From CBDFNC01 sp965249895 (lineage in GTDB: Bacteria > Pseudomonadota > Gammaproteobacteria > Enterobacterales > CBDFNC01), in contig CBDFNC010000005.1 in NCBI GenBank assembly GCA_965249895.1, positions 2,294,001-2,358,000 of the forward strand: a stretch of 64,000 nt of DNA, in the 5' to 3' direction. This document shows positions 1 to 8,564 of this stretch, one piece after another (the first letter of the stretch is position 1; every line of letters starts with the position of its first letter). A program made the translations under genes and the position numbers. The notes below the pieces were generated by a model that was not told where the DNA came from, searched no databases, and was given only the letters and a program-made list of their open reading frames with translations.

Positions 1-936
1 TCTGGTGACAGACAAGCCTATTACGACACTTTTGCCTGGTCTCAATTTGGCTTTATATGGCATAAAACAGCCCTTGCCCAGCAAGGCATAACACCACCAA
101 AAAACTGGAGTGACCTGTTGTCTAGTCAATATCAACAACGACTTGCCATCAGTGCCCCCTCCCGTTCGGGAACCAATCACCTGTTGGTGGAATTAGTTCT
201 GCAACAATATGGCTGGCAAAAAGGCTGGACATTATTACAGCAATTTGCCGGCAACCTGGCCACAATTACCGCGCGCAGCTTCGGAGTCAGGGAAGGCATA
301 CTAAAGCAACGCTTCTCCGTAGCCCCTGTGGTAGATTTTTTCTACCGCTCAGCCTTGGCGCAAGGTCATAATGTAGGTTTTCAGCCGATGCCGAATACTC
401 CACTAATTGCGGCGGCAATCGCTTTAGTCAATACATCTCGGTCCCAGGAAAACGCCTCTCATTTCATCGAGTTCTTATTATCCGAACCGGGGCAGAAAGC
501 CATCAGCCAACCTGGGGTCAATCGAATTCCCCTGGCACAAAAACAAAAGTTACAGGGCGAAAACGTATTTCAGTTCGACCCCGCCCTGTCAGCCAGTCGC
601 TACCATGTAGTCAACACCCTGTTTGACCAACTGATCACCCACCAACTTAAACAGCACAATCAGTTCTGGCCTATGTGGCAGGCACTATCCGAACAGACCC
701 AAGCAGAAGATATCTCAGCGCTACTGAAACGGGCTAAGCACAACGCGACCCTGGTGCCCGTGGACGAAACCGTAGCAAGTGATCCTGAGCTGAACCAAAG
801 GTTAAGTCCGGCAGAAAAACACAGCGACTTTTATCAGAGGTTAAGTGAGCAATGGCGGAGCAATACCCGTTTACAACTTGAAAAAGCGAGTCACCTGGTA
901 CTTCAGGCTTCCAATATTCAGGCTGGTAAGCGATGA
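1..936 (+). CDS. Periplasmic solute-binding protein, PgtC-like sensor subunit (5' end outside window)
   Basis: The frame is open to the window edge, so the N-terminus and signal peptide are missing. The visible part matches the iron/phosphate-type ABC binding-protein fold: it aligns along its length with the complete binding protein at 47951-49291, sharing the SAPSRSGT-HL stretch, the RSFGV motif, the FIDFLLSE-like stretch and the SRYxVVNxLFD block. Its stop overlaps the kinase start by four bases (ATGA), as expected for translational coupling. In the Salmonella Pgt system a binding protein of this type (PgtC) modulates the kinase PgtB rather than feeding a permease; the gene order here (binding protein, kinase, sigma-54 regulator) is the same. 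The ligand is unknown. Confident in the family; the sensory role is inferred from context. Confidence 0.85.
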   Translation, partial: SGDRQAYYDTFAWSQFGFIWHKTALAQQGITPPKNWSDLLSSQYQQRLAISAPSRSGTNHLLVELVLQQYGWQKGWTLLQQFAGNLATITARSFGVREGILKQRFSVAPVVDFFYRSALAQGHNVGFQPMPNTPLIAAAIALVNTSRSQENASHFIEFLLSEPGQKAISQPGVNRIPLAQKQKLQGENVFQFDPALSASRYHVVNTLFDQLITHQLKQHNQFWPMWQALSEQTQAEDISALLKRAKHNATLVPVDETVASDPELNQRLSPAEKHSDFYQRLSEQWRSNTRLQLEKASHLVLQASNIQAGKR

Positions 937-2939
937 AAAAAAGAAACAGTATCGCTACCCGAATTCTTTCACTGTTCTTATTACTTGGCGGCTTAACCAT
1001 CACCTTTGTGTTAGCCACCACCTTTTGGTTTCAACAATTAGCCGCTTCCATCGAGACAGTATCAGCCAGGTATGTTCCTACTATTGCGACGGCTGCATCC
1101 TTTGCCGAAATAGGCGGTGTGATCACGACGGATTCCACCAAACTGGCATTGGCGACCAATCAGGCCAGCCGAATAGCCGCCAGCCAGGGGCTTACCCAAA
1201 GCCTGCCGAAACTGGAGCGATTCAGTAAATCTGGTATCTTACCGGAGCGAAAAAATGAACTGGCGCTGCTGAAATCAGCCATATCTCACAATATCCAGGC
1301 CCTGAACGACAACACCAAGCGCAGACTGGAAATTCAGGGAGAACAAGAGCAACAAAGACAATTACTGCACTGGTTGCAAGTGGACTTTATCGATGAAATA
1401 TCTCCCCTGGCAAAGGAGAGTGAATTTAACCTCAACCTGCTGATCCAAAAACTGGCAGACAACCGGTTATTAGATCGCGATCAAGTAGGAGAACTGAAAT
1501 CACAAAGCGATATTCGTAATTTGCTGCTGACATTAGAAGCCGATATCAACCTGGTGTTTGATTTATTGCAACGCTCTACCCTGTTTTCCTCACGCAGCGA
1601 AGTCCGTACCGCACAGAGCCTGATAGATGAAACCTTTCTCTCCATCGATCAACACATAGCCAGGCTGGCGCCGATCCCCAGTACAGTCACTGTGCGTCAG
1701 GTAGCCGACCAACTCAGAGCATTTACCGCCGACAAAAACGGTTTGATTGAAAAGAGTATGAAAGCCATTTTACTGGCCGAGACTAACCTGGAATTGCTCA
1801 CCGAAAACCAGTCACTTATTCATCGCGTTAAACTGATTGTTACCCAGGCCGTAACCCAAGCACAGCATGCCAGCGAACAGTCCACCCAGGCGCTAACCGC
1901 CGCGATAACCGACAGCCGCAACACCATGACCATTTCTGTCATTATTGTGCTCTTGCTGTCACTGACTGTTGGCTGGTACCTTAAGTCACAACTGTTAAAC
2001 CGTCTCGCTGCGGTACTACGTACTATGCGCCACCTGGCCGCGGGGGAAATTCAACCACCGATCCCAACCAAAGGAAATGACGAGGTCGCGCTACTTGCCG
2101 GTGCAACCAATGTGTTTAGCTCCAACGCGCAACGCTTGCTAAACCATACCCAACAGCTGGAAGCCAGTAACATCCAGTTAAAAGACGAGATTGAGCAGAG
2201 AAAGCGAACCGAGCATGTATTAAGAAGCACACAGGATGAACTGGTTCAAGCGGGTAAACTGGCCACCTTAGGCCAGCTAACGGCGGGTATTGTGCATGAA
2301 TTCAGCCAACCCCTGGCCGCCATCAAGTCAAACACCTATCTGGCAAACCAGTATCTGATAAATGAAACATGGTCTGCCGTCAGTGAAAAGCTCGACAAGG
2401 TAAATAAGATCACCGACCGGGCAACCAAGCTTTGTCAGCACCTGAAATCCTTTTCTCGCCAGAGCAATGGCGCACTGCTAGCGGTCAATGTATATCAGGT
2501 CGTAGAAGACGCCATATCCCTGTTTGAAGACAGAAATGCGGGTCATAACTGGTTGATTAACGAAGTAAACCAGCAACACCAAGCTCTGGCTGATAATATT
2601 CGCCTGGAGCAAGTGATAGTAAATTTAATCAGTAATGCCATCGACGCTATCAAAGCCCGGCAGCAGCAGGAAGAAATTACACCGGAAATTTCCATCACCT
2701 GTATTCAGCAAGACAAACAGCTGAGGCTGGCAGTCAAGGACAACGGTTGTGGCCTTAACCCGGATCATTCAAAACAGATATTTGAACCCTTCTATACAAC
2801 CAAAGATGTCGGCCAGGGCCTGGGATTAGGCATGTCCATATCACACAATATCATTAAAGATTTTGGCGGGAAAATAACCCTTTCATCCCAGCCAAATCAA
2901 GGAACAGAGGTCGTATTATGGCTCATCAACCCAAATTGA
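933..2939 (+). CDS. Membrane sensor histidine kinase, PgtB-like
   Basis: 668 aa. A first membrane segment lies at about residues 12-34, then a long helical periplasmic region to about 330, a second membrane segment (about 332-352), a HAMP-like linker, a coiled coil and the kinase core. The H-box reads GIVHEFSQPLA with the phospho-accepting His near residue 455. The N-box (NLISNAID), G1 box (DNGCGL) and G2 box (GLGLGMSISHNI) are intact, so the enzyme should be active. The start overlaps the stop of the upstream binding-protein gene and the 3' end overlaps the regulator gene by 22 bp, a tightly coupled three-gene operon. The large periplasmic domain would read the state of the binding protein. 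Known Pgt kinases have this architecture; the actual signal is not deducible. Confidence 0.93.
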   Translation: MKKRNSIATRILSLFLLLGGLTITFVLATTFWFQQLAASIETVSARYVPTIATAASFAEIGGVITTDSTKLALATNQASRIAASQGLTQSLPKLERFSKSGILPERKNELALLKSAISHNIQALNDNTKRRLEIQGEQEQQRQLLHWLQVDFIDEISPLAKESEFNLNLLIQKLADNRLLDRDQVGELKSQSDIRNLLLTLEADINLVFDLLQRSTLFSSRSEVRTAQSLIDETFLSIDQHIARLAPIPSTVTVRQVADQLRAFTADKNGLIEKSMKAILLAETNLELLTENQSLIHRVKLIVTQAVTQAQHASEQSTQALTAAITDSRNTMTISVIIVLLLSLTVGWYLKSQLLNRLAAVLRTMRHLAAGEIQPPIPTKGNDEVALLAGATNVFSSNAQRLLNHTQQLEASNIQLKDEIEQRKRTEHVLRSTQDELVQAGKLATLGQLTAGIVHEFSQPLAAIKSNTYLANQYLINETWSAVSEKLDKVNKITDRATKLCQHLKSFSRQSNGALLAVNVYQVVEDAISLFEDRNAGHNWLINEVNQQHQALADNIRLEQVIVNLISNAIDAIKARQQQEEITPEISITCIQQDKQLRLAVKDNGCGLNPDHSKQIFEPFYTTKDVGQGLGLGMSISHNIIKDFGGKITLSSQPNQGTEVVLWLINPN

Positions 2940-4273
2940 TTTTAGTGGAAGACGACAACGAGTTAAGGGAGAGCCTCAGCGAAATCTTTCAGCTCAAAGG
3001 TTATCAGGTAAGTGCTTATTCATCACCGGACAAAGTCTTACCCGGCCTGAGCTTTGGCGCAGAATGTGTGATTATTTCCGATATTCGCATGCCGGGTATG
3101 GATGGCATCAGCTTTATGGATAAGGTGCAGCAGATAGATGATGAAATTCCCTTCGTGCTCATTTCCGGTCACGCGGATATCGAAGAAGCCATCAAGTGTA
3201 TTAAAAAAGGCGCATTCGAGTTTATTGAAAAACCCCTGCACCCGGACCATTTGTTGGGCATAGTGGACAAGGCGATACAACACCGAACTTTAACCCTGGA
3301 AAACCGCCGCCTCAAACAAAAAACAGCCCGTCATATCAGCCTGGATGACCTGCTTATTGGCCAGTCCGACACCATGATAAAGCTAAAACAAAAGCTGCTC
3401 ACCCTGGCTGGCGCCGACGTGAACATAGTCCTTAATGGCGAAACCGGCACCGGCAAGGAGAAAATAGCCCGCGCCTTGCATGCCTTTTCTGCCAGAAAGA
3501 GCCAGCCCTTTGTCGCCATCAACTGTGGTGCTCTACCGGAAAACCTGATCGAATCTGAGCTGTTTGGCCATGAGGCAGGCAGCTTTACCGGTGCCAGTAA
3601 GAAACGTATAGGTAAAATCGAATATGCCTCAGGCGGCACCTTGTTCCTCGACGAAATAGAGAGCATGCCCCTGTCTGCGCAGATTCGTTTGCTACGTGTT
3701 TTTCAGGAAGGGGAACTGGAGCGGGTGGGCAGCAACCAATCCATTCAGGTGGACCTAAAAGTAGTGGCGGCATCAAAAATGGACCTGCTAAAAGCCTCAA
3801 GAGAGGGGATATTTCGGGAGGATCTCTACTACCGTCTCAACGTAGCCACCCTGGATATCCCCACCCTGCGTGATCGCAAGGAAGATATCCCCTTGCTGCT
3901 GAGCCACTTTATTCAAGACGCCGCAAAACGCCACAATCGAATCGCCCCAACTCTGTCTCCGGCCCAATTCAGCCAGCTGATGAGCTGGGAATGGCCGGGT
4001 AATGTCCGCGAGCTGATGAATGAGGCCGACCGGATCGTGTTAGGGATCTCAGATATAAGTTTGTCGACAAACGACGAGCCTGAGCAAAACAGCCTGGCGG
4101 CGCAACTTCATGAATTTGAATACGCCATGCTTACCCATACCCTGTCTCGATTTGAAGGCCATATCGGTCAGAGCTCGGACTATCTGGATATCCCGCGCAA
4201 AAACCTTTATTTACGAATGAAAAAGTTCGACCTTAAAAGAGAAGACTTTGTAAGCGAGGAGCAATTGAATTAG
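2918..4273 (+). CDS. Sigma-54-dependent response regulator, PgtA/DctD-like
   Basis: 451 aa. The receiver domain (about 5-120) has the acidic pair in VEDDNE and the phospho-acceptor Asp near residue 55 (SDIRMPGMDG). The AAA+ domain has Walker A GETGTGKE at about 174 and a sigma-54 contact loop GSFTGA at about 221, a conservative variant of GAFTGA. The C-terminus is a Fis-type helix-turn-helix. It should activate a sigma-54 promoter by ATP hydrolysis. A near-perfect sigma-54 promoter occurs in this window upstream of the paralogous binding protein/ABC importer (47871-47885), making that importer the obvious target; this link is inference. The coding region begins inside the kinase gene (ATG at 2918), supporting co-translation. 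Confidence 0.93.
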   Translation: MAHQPKLILVEDDNELRESLSEIFQLKGYQVSAYSSPDKVLPGLSFGAECVIISDIRMPGMDGISFMDKVQQIDDEIPFVLISGHADIEEAIKCIKKGAFEFIEKPLHPDHLLGIVDKAIQHRTLTLENRRLKQKTARHISLDDLLIGQSDTMIKLKQKLLTLAGADVNIVLNGETGTGKEKIARALHAFSARKSQPFVAINCGALPENLIESELFGHEAGSFTGASKKRIGKIEYASGGTLFLDEIESMPLSAQIRLLRVFQEGELERVGSNQSIQVDLKVVAASKMDLLKASREGIFREDLYYRLNVATLDIPTLRDRKEDIPLLLSHFIQDAAKRHNRIAPTLSPAQFSQLMSWEWPGNVRELMNEADRIVLGISDISLSTNDEPEQNSLAAQLHEFEYAMLTHTLSRFEGHIGQSSDYLDIPRKNLYLRMKKFDLKREDFVSEEQLN

Positions 4274-4530
4274 CAGTTATAGCTTCCAAGGTGTCGGACC
4301 ACCAGCGAGCTGAGAATGGCAGACTGTAATGTGATATCAGCGACCACGTCATAGAGAAATGGACCCAAGAAATGTGACAGTATCACTTAAATAAAACAGT
4401 TAAAAACCGGAGATAACGAACCTTTTACCCGAACAAAACAACACCAAATAATGTGGTTTTTTTTCGCACATATGCGACCGAAACAACCAACTAATCAGGT
4501 TTTAGCCGAACACGAGCGCAAAACCGGACT

Positions 4531-4570
4531 GACAGCCAAGCCGGCACCGGGCCCCGCGGGCTTGGCTGTC
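4531..4570. terminator. GC-rich hairpin between convergent operons
   Basis: A 12-bp perfect inverted repeat (GACAGCCAAGCC at 4531-4542 with its complement at 4559-4570) and a GC-rich loop lies between the convergent response-regulator and ftsZ-like genes. No strong T-run follows on the plus strand; on the minus strand a short TTTT lies about 11 bases beyond the stem. It may act as a weak bidirectional terminator. Confidence 0.5.
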
Positions 4571-4596
4571 ACCCACAATTATTAAAGCGGTATAAG

Positions 4597-5682
4597 TTAG
4601 CGGTTCAATTGCCTGATAAAGGTGGGAATATGAAGCAAATCTTTGTCCGCGACCTGGCAGGGTCTTGCTCGCTCTGTTTCATCGTTAGCCACAAGCGATT
4701 TATTTGTCCGCCCTGCATCCTCGCTCTCAGACAAACCGGTAGCCATCACCAGTATTTCGATCCCACACTCTTGCTCTGGGGCTAGGGAAACACCACATAT
4801 CATCAACGCAGTAGCACTCAACTGCTCCCTGACGAAACTCGTCAGGCTGTTATAACTGCCAAGGCTGATTTCCTCCCGGCAGTTCAGCTGAACGATAACC
4901 CCTCGGGCGTTAGCAAGGTCCATATTTTTCACCAGCGGGTTACCAATAGCGTGCACCACAGCGCTATGCGCCTCCCCCTCAGTGTCACACCGTCCGACAC
5001 CTAAAATGGCGTCTCCACTATGAGACATGATCTTGCAAAAGTCGTTCAGGTCTACATTGATCATCCCGGTACTGGTGAGCATATCGACCAGCGATTTAAG
5101 CACGTTGTTCAGCACCTCGTTACTATGGCGAAACGCGTCAAACAGGCCGACAGATTCCCCTAGAGAAGCGATTAAACTGTCGTTGGGTAGTGTCACCAGG
5201 GCGTTACTTTCGCCTCTCAGTTGTCGCAGTCCGTCCTCGGCGAAGCCCATACGCATCGCACCTTCAGAGCCAAACGGCAGGGTGGCGACACTGATGCAGG
5301 GCTTTCCCTGTTCTTTGGCCAGACCGGCAACATACGGGCTGGCACCAGTGCCTGTACCTCCACCAAGACCGGTAGTAATAATAACAATGTCGCTCTCTTC
5401 CAGCTGTTCTCTGATCTGCGATTCGCTCTCTTTCGCCGCCTCCAGGCCAACAGCGGGATCCGCGCCGGCGCCATAACCTTTAGTCAGGCTCTCGCCGATC
5501 AGAATTTTATTCTCCATCTCGCAATGATTAAGCACAGCGTTGTCGGTATTAATGGCGACCAGGTTAACGTTCTCGTTATCGAGAACGTTATGCAACATGC
5601 TGACGGTATTGCAGCCGCAGCCGCCAATACCCATCACGCTGATACGTAGTTGCCGCTTTTCTGAGGTAATAATTTCAAACAT
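4597..5682 (-). CDS. Divergent FtsZ paralog (tubulin-family GTPase)
   Basis: 361 aa from the preferred ATG at 5682; a GGAGG sequence lies seven bases before this Met, whereas the ATG at 5688 directly abuts it. The tubulin/FtsZ signature GGGTGTGA is at about residue 107, the nucleotide-binding start reads GIGGCGCN instead of the usual GGGGGN, and the T7 loop GMINVDLNDF keeps the Asn and both catalytic Asp residues (about 209, 211, 214), so GTP hydrolysis is plausible. The C-terminal peptide IPTFIRQLNR resembles the FtsA/ZipA-binding tail of true FtsZ (IPAFLR-type). It is not in a dcw cluster: its neighbour is a WYL regulator 72 bp upstream on the same strand. It is probably a second, specialised FtsZ rather than the division FtsZ. 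Function unknown; one possibility is a regulated division modulator. Confidence 0.9.
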   Translation of the reverse strand: MFEIITSEKRQLRISVMGIGGCGCNTVSMLHNVLDNENVNLVAINTDNAVLNHCEMENKILIGESLTKGYGAGADPAVGLEAAKESESQIREQLEESDIVIITTGLGGGTGTGASPYVAGLAKEQGKPCISVATLPFGSEGAMRMGFAEDGLRQLRGESNALVTLPNDSLIASLGESVGLFDAFRHSNEVLNNVLKSLVDMLTSTGMINVDLNDFCKIMSHSGDAILGVGRCDTEGEAHSAVVHAIGNPLVKNMDLANARGVIVQLNCREEISLGSYNSLTSFVREQLSATALMICGVSLAPEQECGIEILVMATGLSESEDAGRTNKSLVANDETERARPCQVADKDLLHIPTFIRQLNR

Positions 5683-5721
5683 AACCATCCTCCGGGTAGC
5701 CGATGAGTATGCTCTTAAGGT

Positions 5722-5738
5722 GCGACAAACTGTGTCGC
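5722..5738. promoter_or_regulatory. Perfect dyad upstream of the ftsZ paralog
   Basis: GCGACA-AACTG-TGTCGC, two perfect 6-bp arms around a 5-bp spacer, lies between the WYL gene and the ftsZ-like gene and 40 bp before the latter's start. It could be an operator for the adjacent WYL regulator or a small RNA hairpin in the leader. Seen directly; the role is inferred. Confidence 0.45.
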
Positions 5739-5754
5739 AGGGCGACAGTCCTGG

Positions 5755-6759
5755 CTATTGATAGGCGTTGATCGCAGCGGTCAGCTGCTTCTTGATATGA
5801 CGACGAATGGACTCAGGCTCCAACACCACCAAGCTATGCGCCATCGCGTATAAGGTATGACGGAGGGTATCGCTATCAACGACCGAAGCAGTCAGCAGCA
5901 GGTGGTCGTTATCTAGCTGGGATATCTGCTGATCATCACTAAACTTAACGCCCTGATGAATAAAAGCTGCATTGATCCTGATTTTTGCTTTTAGCACCAC
6001 ATCCTCGAAATGCCGCCTTTTACGGGTAGCGAAGCGTATTTTATACGGATCAAACTCCCCGCTCAGGTTAGCCTTGTTCTCGCTCAGAACAAGGCTTCGA
6101 AGATTAAACAAGGGTTGACGGTAAGGCTTCTTATGCAAAGCTCCGAGGGTAAAGACCAGGGTCGGAGTGGCATCGCTGTAGACCAGCATTTGCGGGTTTA
6201 CCTCCTGATATTTTAGCCAATGCCAGTCACCGCCAACGAAGCGTTTCATCTCGCAACTAAACTGTACCTTTTGCCGTAATGCCTGTTCAACGGTTTGACT
6301 GATCTCTGGGGTGACCGCCTTAAGACAATATGCCTGCTGGTTTACCAGAGGTTGAACCACCTTACTCCAGTGCCTCAGCTCCTCATTTTCATTTAACTCG
6401 AGCACTTGCTGTGCCCTATCAATATAAGGCTGGACAGACTCCTGGGCATTAACCGGCAATAGTCTGAGGCCGGTCTTTTCCAGCGCATGAAAAGCCAGCG
6501 CGGTTGGCGCGTCCATCATAGTGATGTTCAGCTTGCGCCAGTGCAGGTCGATGTACCAGCCGAACGGCTTGCTTCTTTCATCGACGTTCAGCCCGAACAG
6601 CCCCGCCCCCAACATTGCCTGCAGCTCCCTTTGCAACGTCCGGATATTCAGGCGATAGCCGTCTTCAGCTAGCTTTATCTGCAACTCCTGCGCCGTCACT
6701 TTACGCGGGTGGCGCGGAATGTAATGAAGCATGTTCAGACGGCGTTGAATTGGGAGCAT
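5755..6759 (-). CDS. WYL-domain transcriptional regulator
   Basis: 334 aa. An N-terminal DeoR-like winged HTH (about 1-65, with the NIRTLQRELQ recognition region) is followed by a WYL domain: the stretch KPYRQPLFNLRSLVL and the terminal region with FDPYKIRFATRKR fit WYL and its C-terminal extension. WYL proteins sense ligands, often nucleic acid or nucleotides, and frequently control defence or DNA-damage genes. This gene precedes the FtsZ paralog on the same strand by 72 bp, so it may be cotranscribed with and autoregulate it. An AGAGGT sequence 12 bases before the ATG may be the ribosome site. Family assignment is firm; the target is inferred. Confidence 0.87.
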   Translation of the reverse strand: MLPIQRRLNMLHYIPRHPRKVTAQELQIKLAEDGYRLNIRTLQRELQAMLGAGLFGLNVDERSKPFGWYIDLHWRKLNITMMDAPTALAFHALEKTGLRLLPVNAQESVQPYIDRAQQVLELNENEELRHWSKVVQPLVNQQAYCLKAVTPEISQTVEQALRQKVQFSCEMKRFVGGDWHWLKYQEVNPQMLVYSDATPTLVFTLGALHKKPYRQPLFNLRSLVLSENKANLSGEFDPYKIRFATRKRRHFEDVVLKAKIRINAAFIHQGVKFSDDQQISQLDNDHLLLTASVVDSDTLRHTLYAMAHSLVVLEPESIRRHIKKQLTAAINAYQ

Positions 6760-6769
6760 TGTGTTTTAC

Positions 6770-7100
6770 TTACCTCTGAAAAACGGCGTTACGCTTTAAT
6801 ACGTGGTGCTTTATCTCCTCCCAAGGGCGGCTTTTATTACCCTCTGCGAGCTTCAGCGCTTCGTAAGTCTGTTCAGCCGTGTTTAACACGTCAGTATCAA
6901 TATTGTCGCCACTTTGCACAAAGGCGGGTAACAGGCGCCGTACAAATTCTGCTTTACTCTTACAGTGCAGCTTTACAGAGGCAATATCCGTTTCCTGATG
7001 ATCTATTCCCCAAAGTTCCCCATCAAAGGCATGATGAAAATCCCTGTGAAGGTATAAGCCATTGGTTGGGGAATTTACCTTAACATAGCTGTTGTGTCCT
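6770..7100 (-). pseudogene. HNH-endonuclease-like 3' remnant
   Basis: Reading the minus strand down from about 7100 gives an open frame of about 110 codons ending at the TAA at 6770-6772, 10 bp before the WYL start. It contains NGLYLHRDFHHAFDGELWGI, resembling the second half of HNH_2-type nuclease domains (NGL-L---H-AFD). Going further upstream the same frame hits TGA near 7103 and no plausible start or first HNH half is seen, so this is probably a 5'-truncated gene. Its position just ahead of the WYL/FtsZ pair suggests it was once in the same operon. The call rests on motif resemblance only. Confidence 0.5.
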
Positions 7101-7433
7101 CAGCTGGTTTTCTGTAGCAACGCTTGAGCGGTCACTTCATGAAGGCAGCTGTGGGAGAGTATTAAAGTATCATACTAAATTGGCGGGGACGGCTCAGGTT
7201 CGCCGCCACTCCTAGTACGAAAATGCCCCATTTTATGTTAGAGCTAAGTCTCATTTACTGACTATTAATAGCGCTTTTAGATACTGGAGCTAATACGAAG
7301 ATACAGAGGCGACAACGCTTTCTTTTCGCCCATACCGAGCAACGGTCAAGGTTTTTTGACAACTAGCTGTTTAGCAACTTGCTAGATTTTTTCTAATGGG
7401 AGCGGCTGGCTACAAATCGTGGGTAACTCAGCC
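7101..7433. other. Intergenic stretch without recognisable gene
   Basis: No frame with coding character or convincing start was found on either strand. It separates the left core-like flank from the first attC-like site and so probably contains the left boundary of the accessory region. Confidence 0.4.
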
Positions 7434-7518
7434 ATTTAACACCACCATATGCGGCTAAATAACAGTTGGCTATAATAGCGAGAAACGAGCACAGCCAACA
7501 GTTATGTGTCCGTTATTT
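7434..7518 (-). other. attC-like integron recombination site
   Basis: On the minus strand the site ends in GTTAAAT (fits GTTRRRY) and has inner arms GTTGGCT / AGCCAAC (7465-7471 and 7493-7499) within a longer imperfect palindrome. It overlaps the stop codon of the gene on its right, as usual in gene cassettes. Confidence 0.6.
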
Positions 7519-7855
7519 TATGGCCTTGTTGGCTATACTTTTGTGTGACTTCTATCCTGTTATTATTAGGATTATCCCATACATAAACAACATATTGTGA
7601 GTCTAATACTCTTCGGAGGTCTATTGCTAAAGAAAGTTTATAAGCTTCCAATTCAATCCATGTTTCTTCTTCGAAATCGAACTCTCCAGTTGCATGTGAA
7701 TTGTACCAATCGCACCAATATTGAAATCGTTCAACTAGCCAAGTTGGTATTGGGTGATTTTTGTACTGATCATTACCCCAACTATTAGCTCCCTTTATCC
7801 AGATCCCTGTACTTCCCCAATCAACATCGACTGTGATATGAATCTTATTTGGCAC
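7502..7855 (-). CDS. Hypothetical cassette protein
   Basis: 117 aa from a GTG at 7855 that sits five bases behind a strong AAGGAGG; the frame extends further upstream (ATG at 7876, TTG at 7900) but those starts lack such a site and would lie within a group II intron remnant. The protein is small, acidic and aromatic-rich (GSTGIWIKG, WCDWYNSH, EETWIELEAY), with no recognised domain. Its 3' end overlaps an attC-like site, so it is a typical integron cassette gene read leftwards. Function unknown. Confidence 0.6.
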   Translation of the reverse strand: MPNKIHITVDVDWGSTGIWIKGANSWGNDQYKNHPIPTWLVERFQYWCDWYNSHATGEFDFEEETWIELEAYKLSLAIDLRRVLDSQYVVYVWDNPNNNRIEVTQKYSQQGHKITDT

Positions 7856-7876
7856 AAGAACCTCCTTGGATAGCAT

Positions 7877-7946
7877 CGTGGTAGAGCGGCCTGTTACCAA
7901 GCCGACTCCACACAGATCCGAACGTGCTGAACTACCGCATCGGATT
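7877..7946 (-). ncRNA. Probable group II intron 3' end (domains V-VI)
   Basis: On the minus strand, 7945-7916 folds as a lower stem ATCCGA/TCGGAT, a CG-containing bulge and an upper stem starting TGCG, the layout of intron domain V; 7912-7878 forms a second imperfect hairpin ending in CTACCACGA, like domain VI with a bulged A. No reverse transcriptase is attached, so it would be a fragment. The call is by resemblance of secondary structure only. Confidence 0.35.
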
Positions 7947-8176
7947 TCCGCACCACCGTCTCTTCAGTTATATATTCGCTCATATAAAACGCGACCCTAG
8001 TACCAGTCGTTCAGCACAAATCGTTTGCTGACGCTCGGTCTCTCAATTTTAAAATACTCTTACATCTTCTTGAAATTACTCCAATTATAACTTCGTCGAC
8101 CACCCGCTGTGTCAGGATAGTTGTCATCACTCAAATTTGTATAATTAATCATCAGTGGGCGGTAAGTTTGATCTAA

Positions 8177-8527
8177 ATGTCTCGTTATTCGCCAGAAAGA
8201 AAGGCCGCCATTTTAAAGAAGCTACTTCCTCCTCAAAGCATGTCGGTGAGAGAAGTATTCAAAGAAGAAGGCATTCATTTTCAAACCCTGTATTCTTGGC
8301 TCAATAAAGTGAGAGGTAAAGAGATTTCTGTGCCAAATAAATCTGCTAAATGGTCTGCTGAAGCTAAGTTTTCAGTTGTCGTAGAAGCCGCCTCTTTGAG
8401 CGAAGCTGAATTAAGCCAATATTTCTGTAAAAAAGGCCTATTTGTTGAGCAAGTTAAAACCTGGAAGCAAGAATGTTTACAAGGGTTTAAGAGTACAAAA
8501 AAGCGGAAGGCTACCGTAAAAATGTAA
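8177..8527 (+). pseudogene. IS3-family-like transposase OrfA, element truncated
   Basis: 116 aa with two HTH-like segments: SRYSPERKAAILKKLL followed by REVFKEEGIHFQTLYSW, and KFSVVVEAASLSEAELSQYF, typical of IS3-group OrfA proteins. The matching OrfB with the DDE domain is absent: the sequence changes right after residue ATVKM to a block that is repeated at 29738. The element is therefore a 5' fragment cut by a later insertion or recombination. Confidence 0.65.
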
Positions 8528-8564
8528 AAATGAGGACACCCACAAACCTAAATGATGGGTGTGC

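Noticed and set aside
5027..5649. Plus-strand frames opposite the ftsZ-like gene
   Set aside because: Shadow frames of a clearly conserved minus-strand gene.
6709..7083. Plus-strand open frame of 124 codons
   Set aside because: Its sequence has no domain pattern and lies opposite the WYL start and the HNH-like frame, which shows a better protein pattern on the minus strand.
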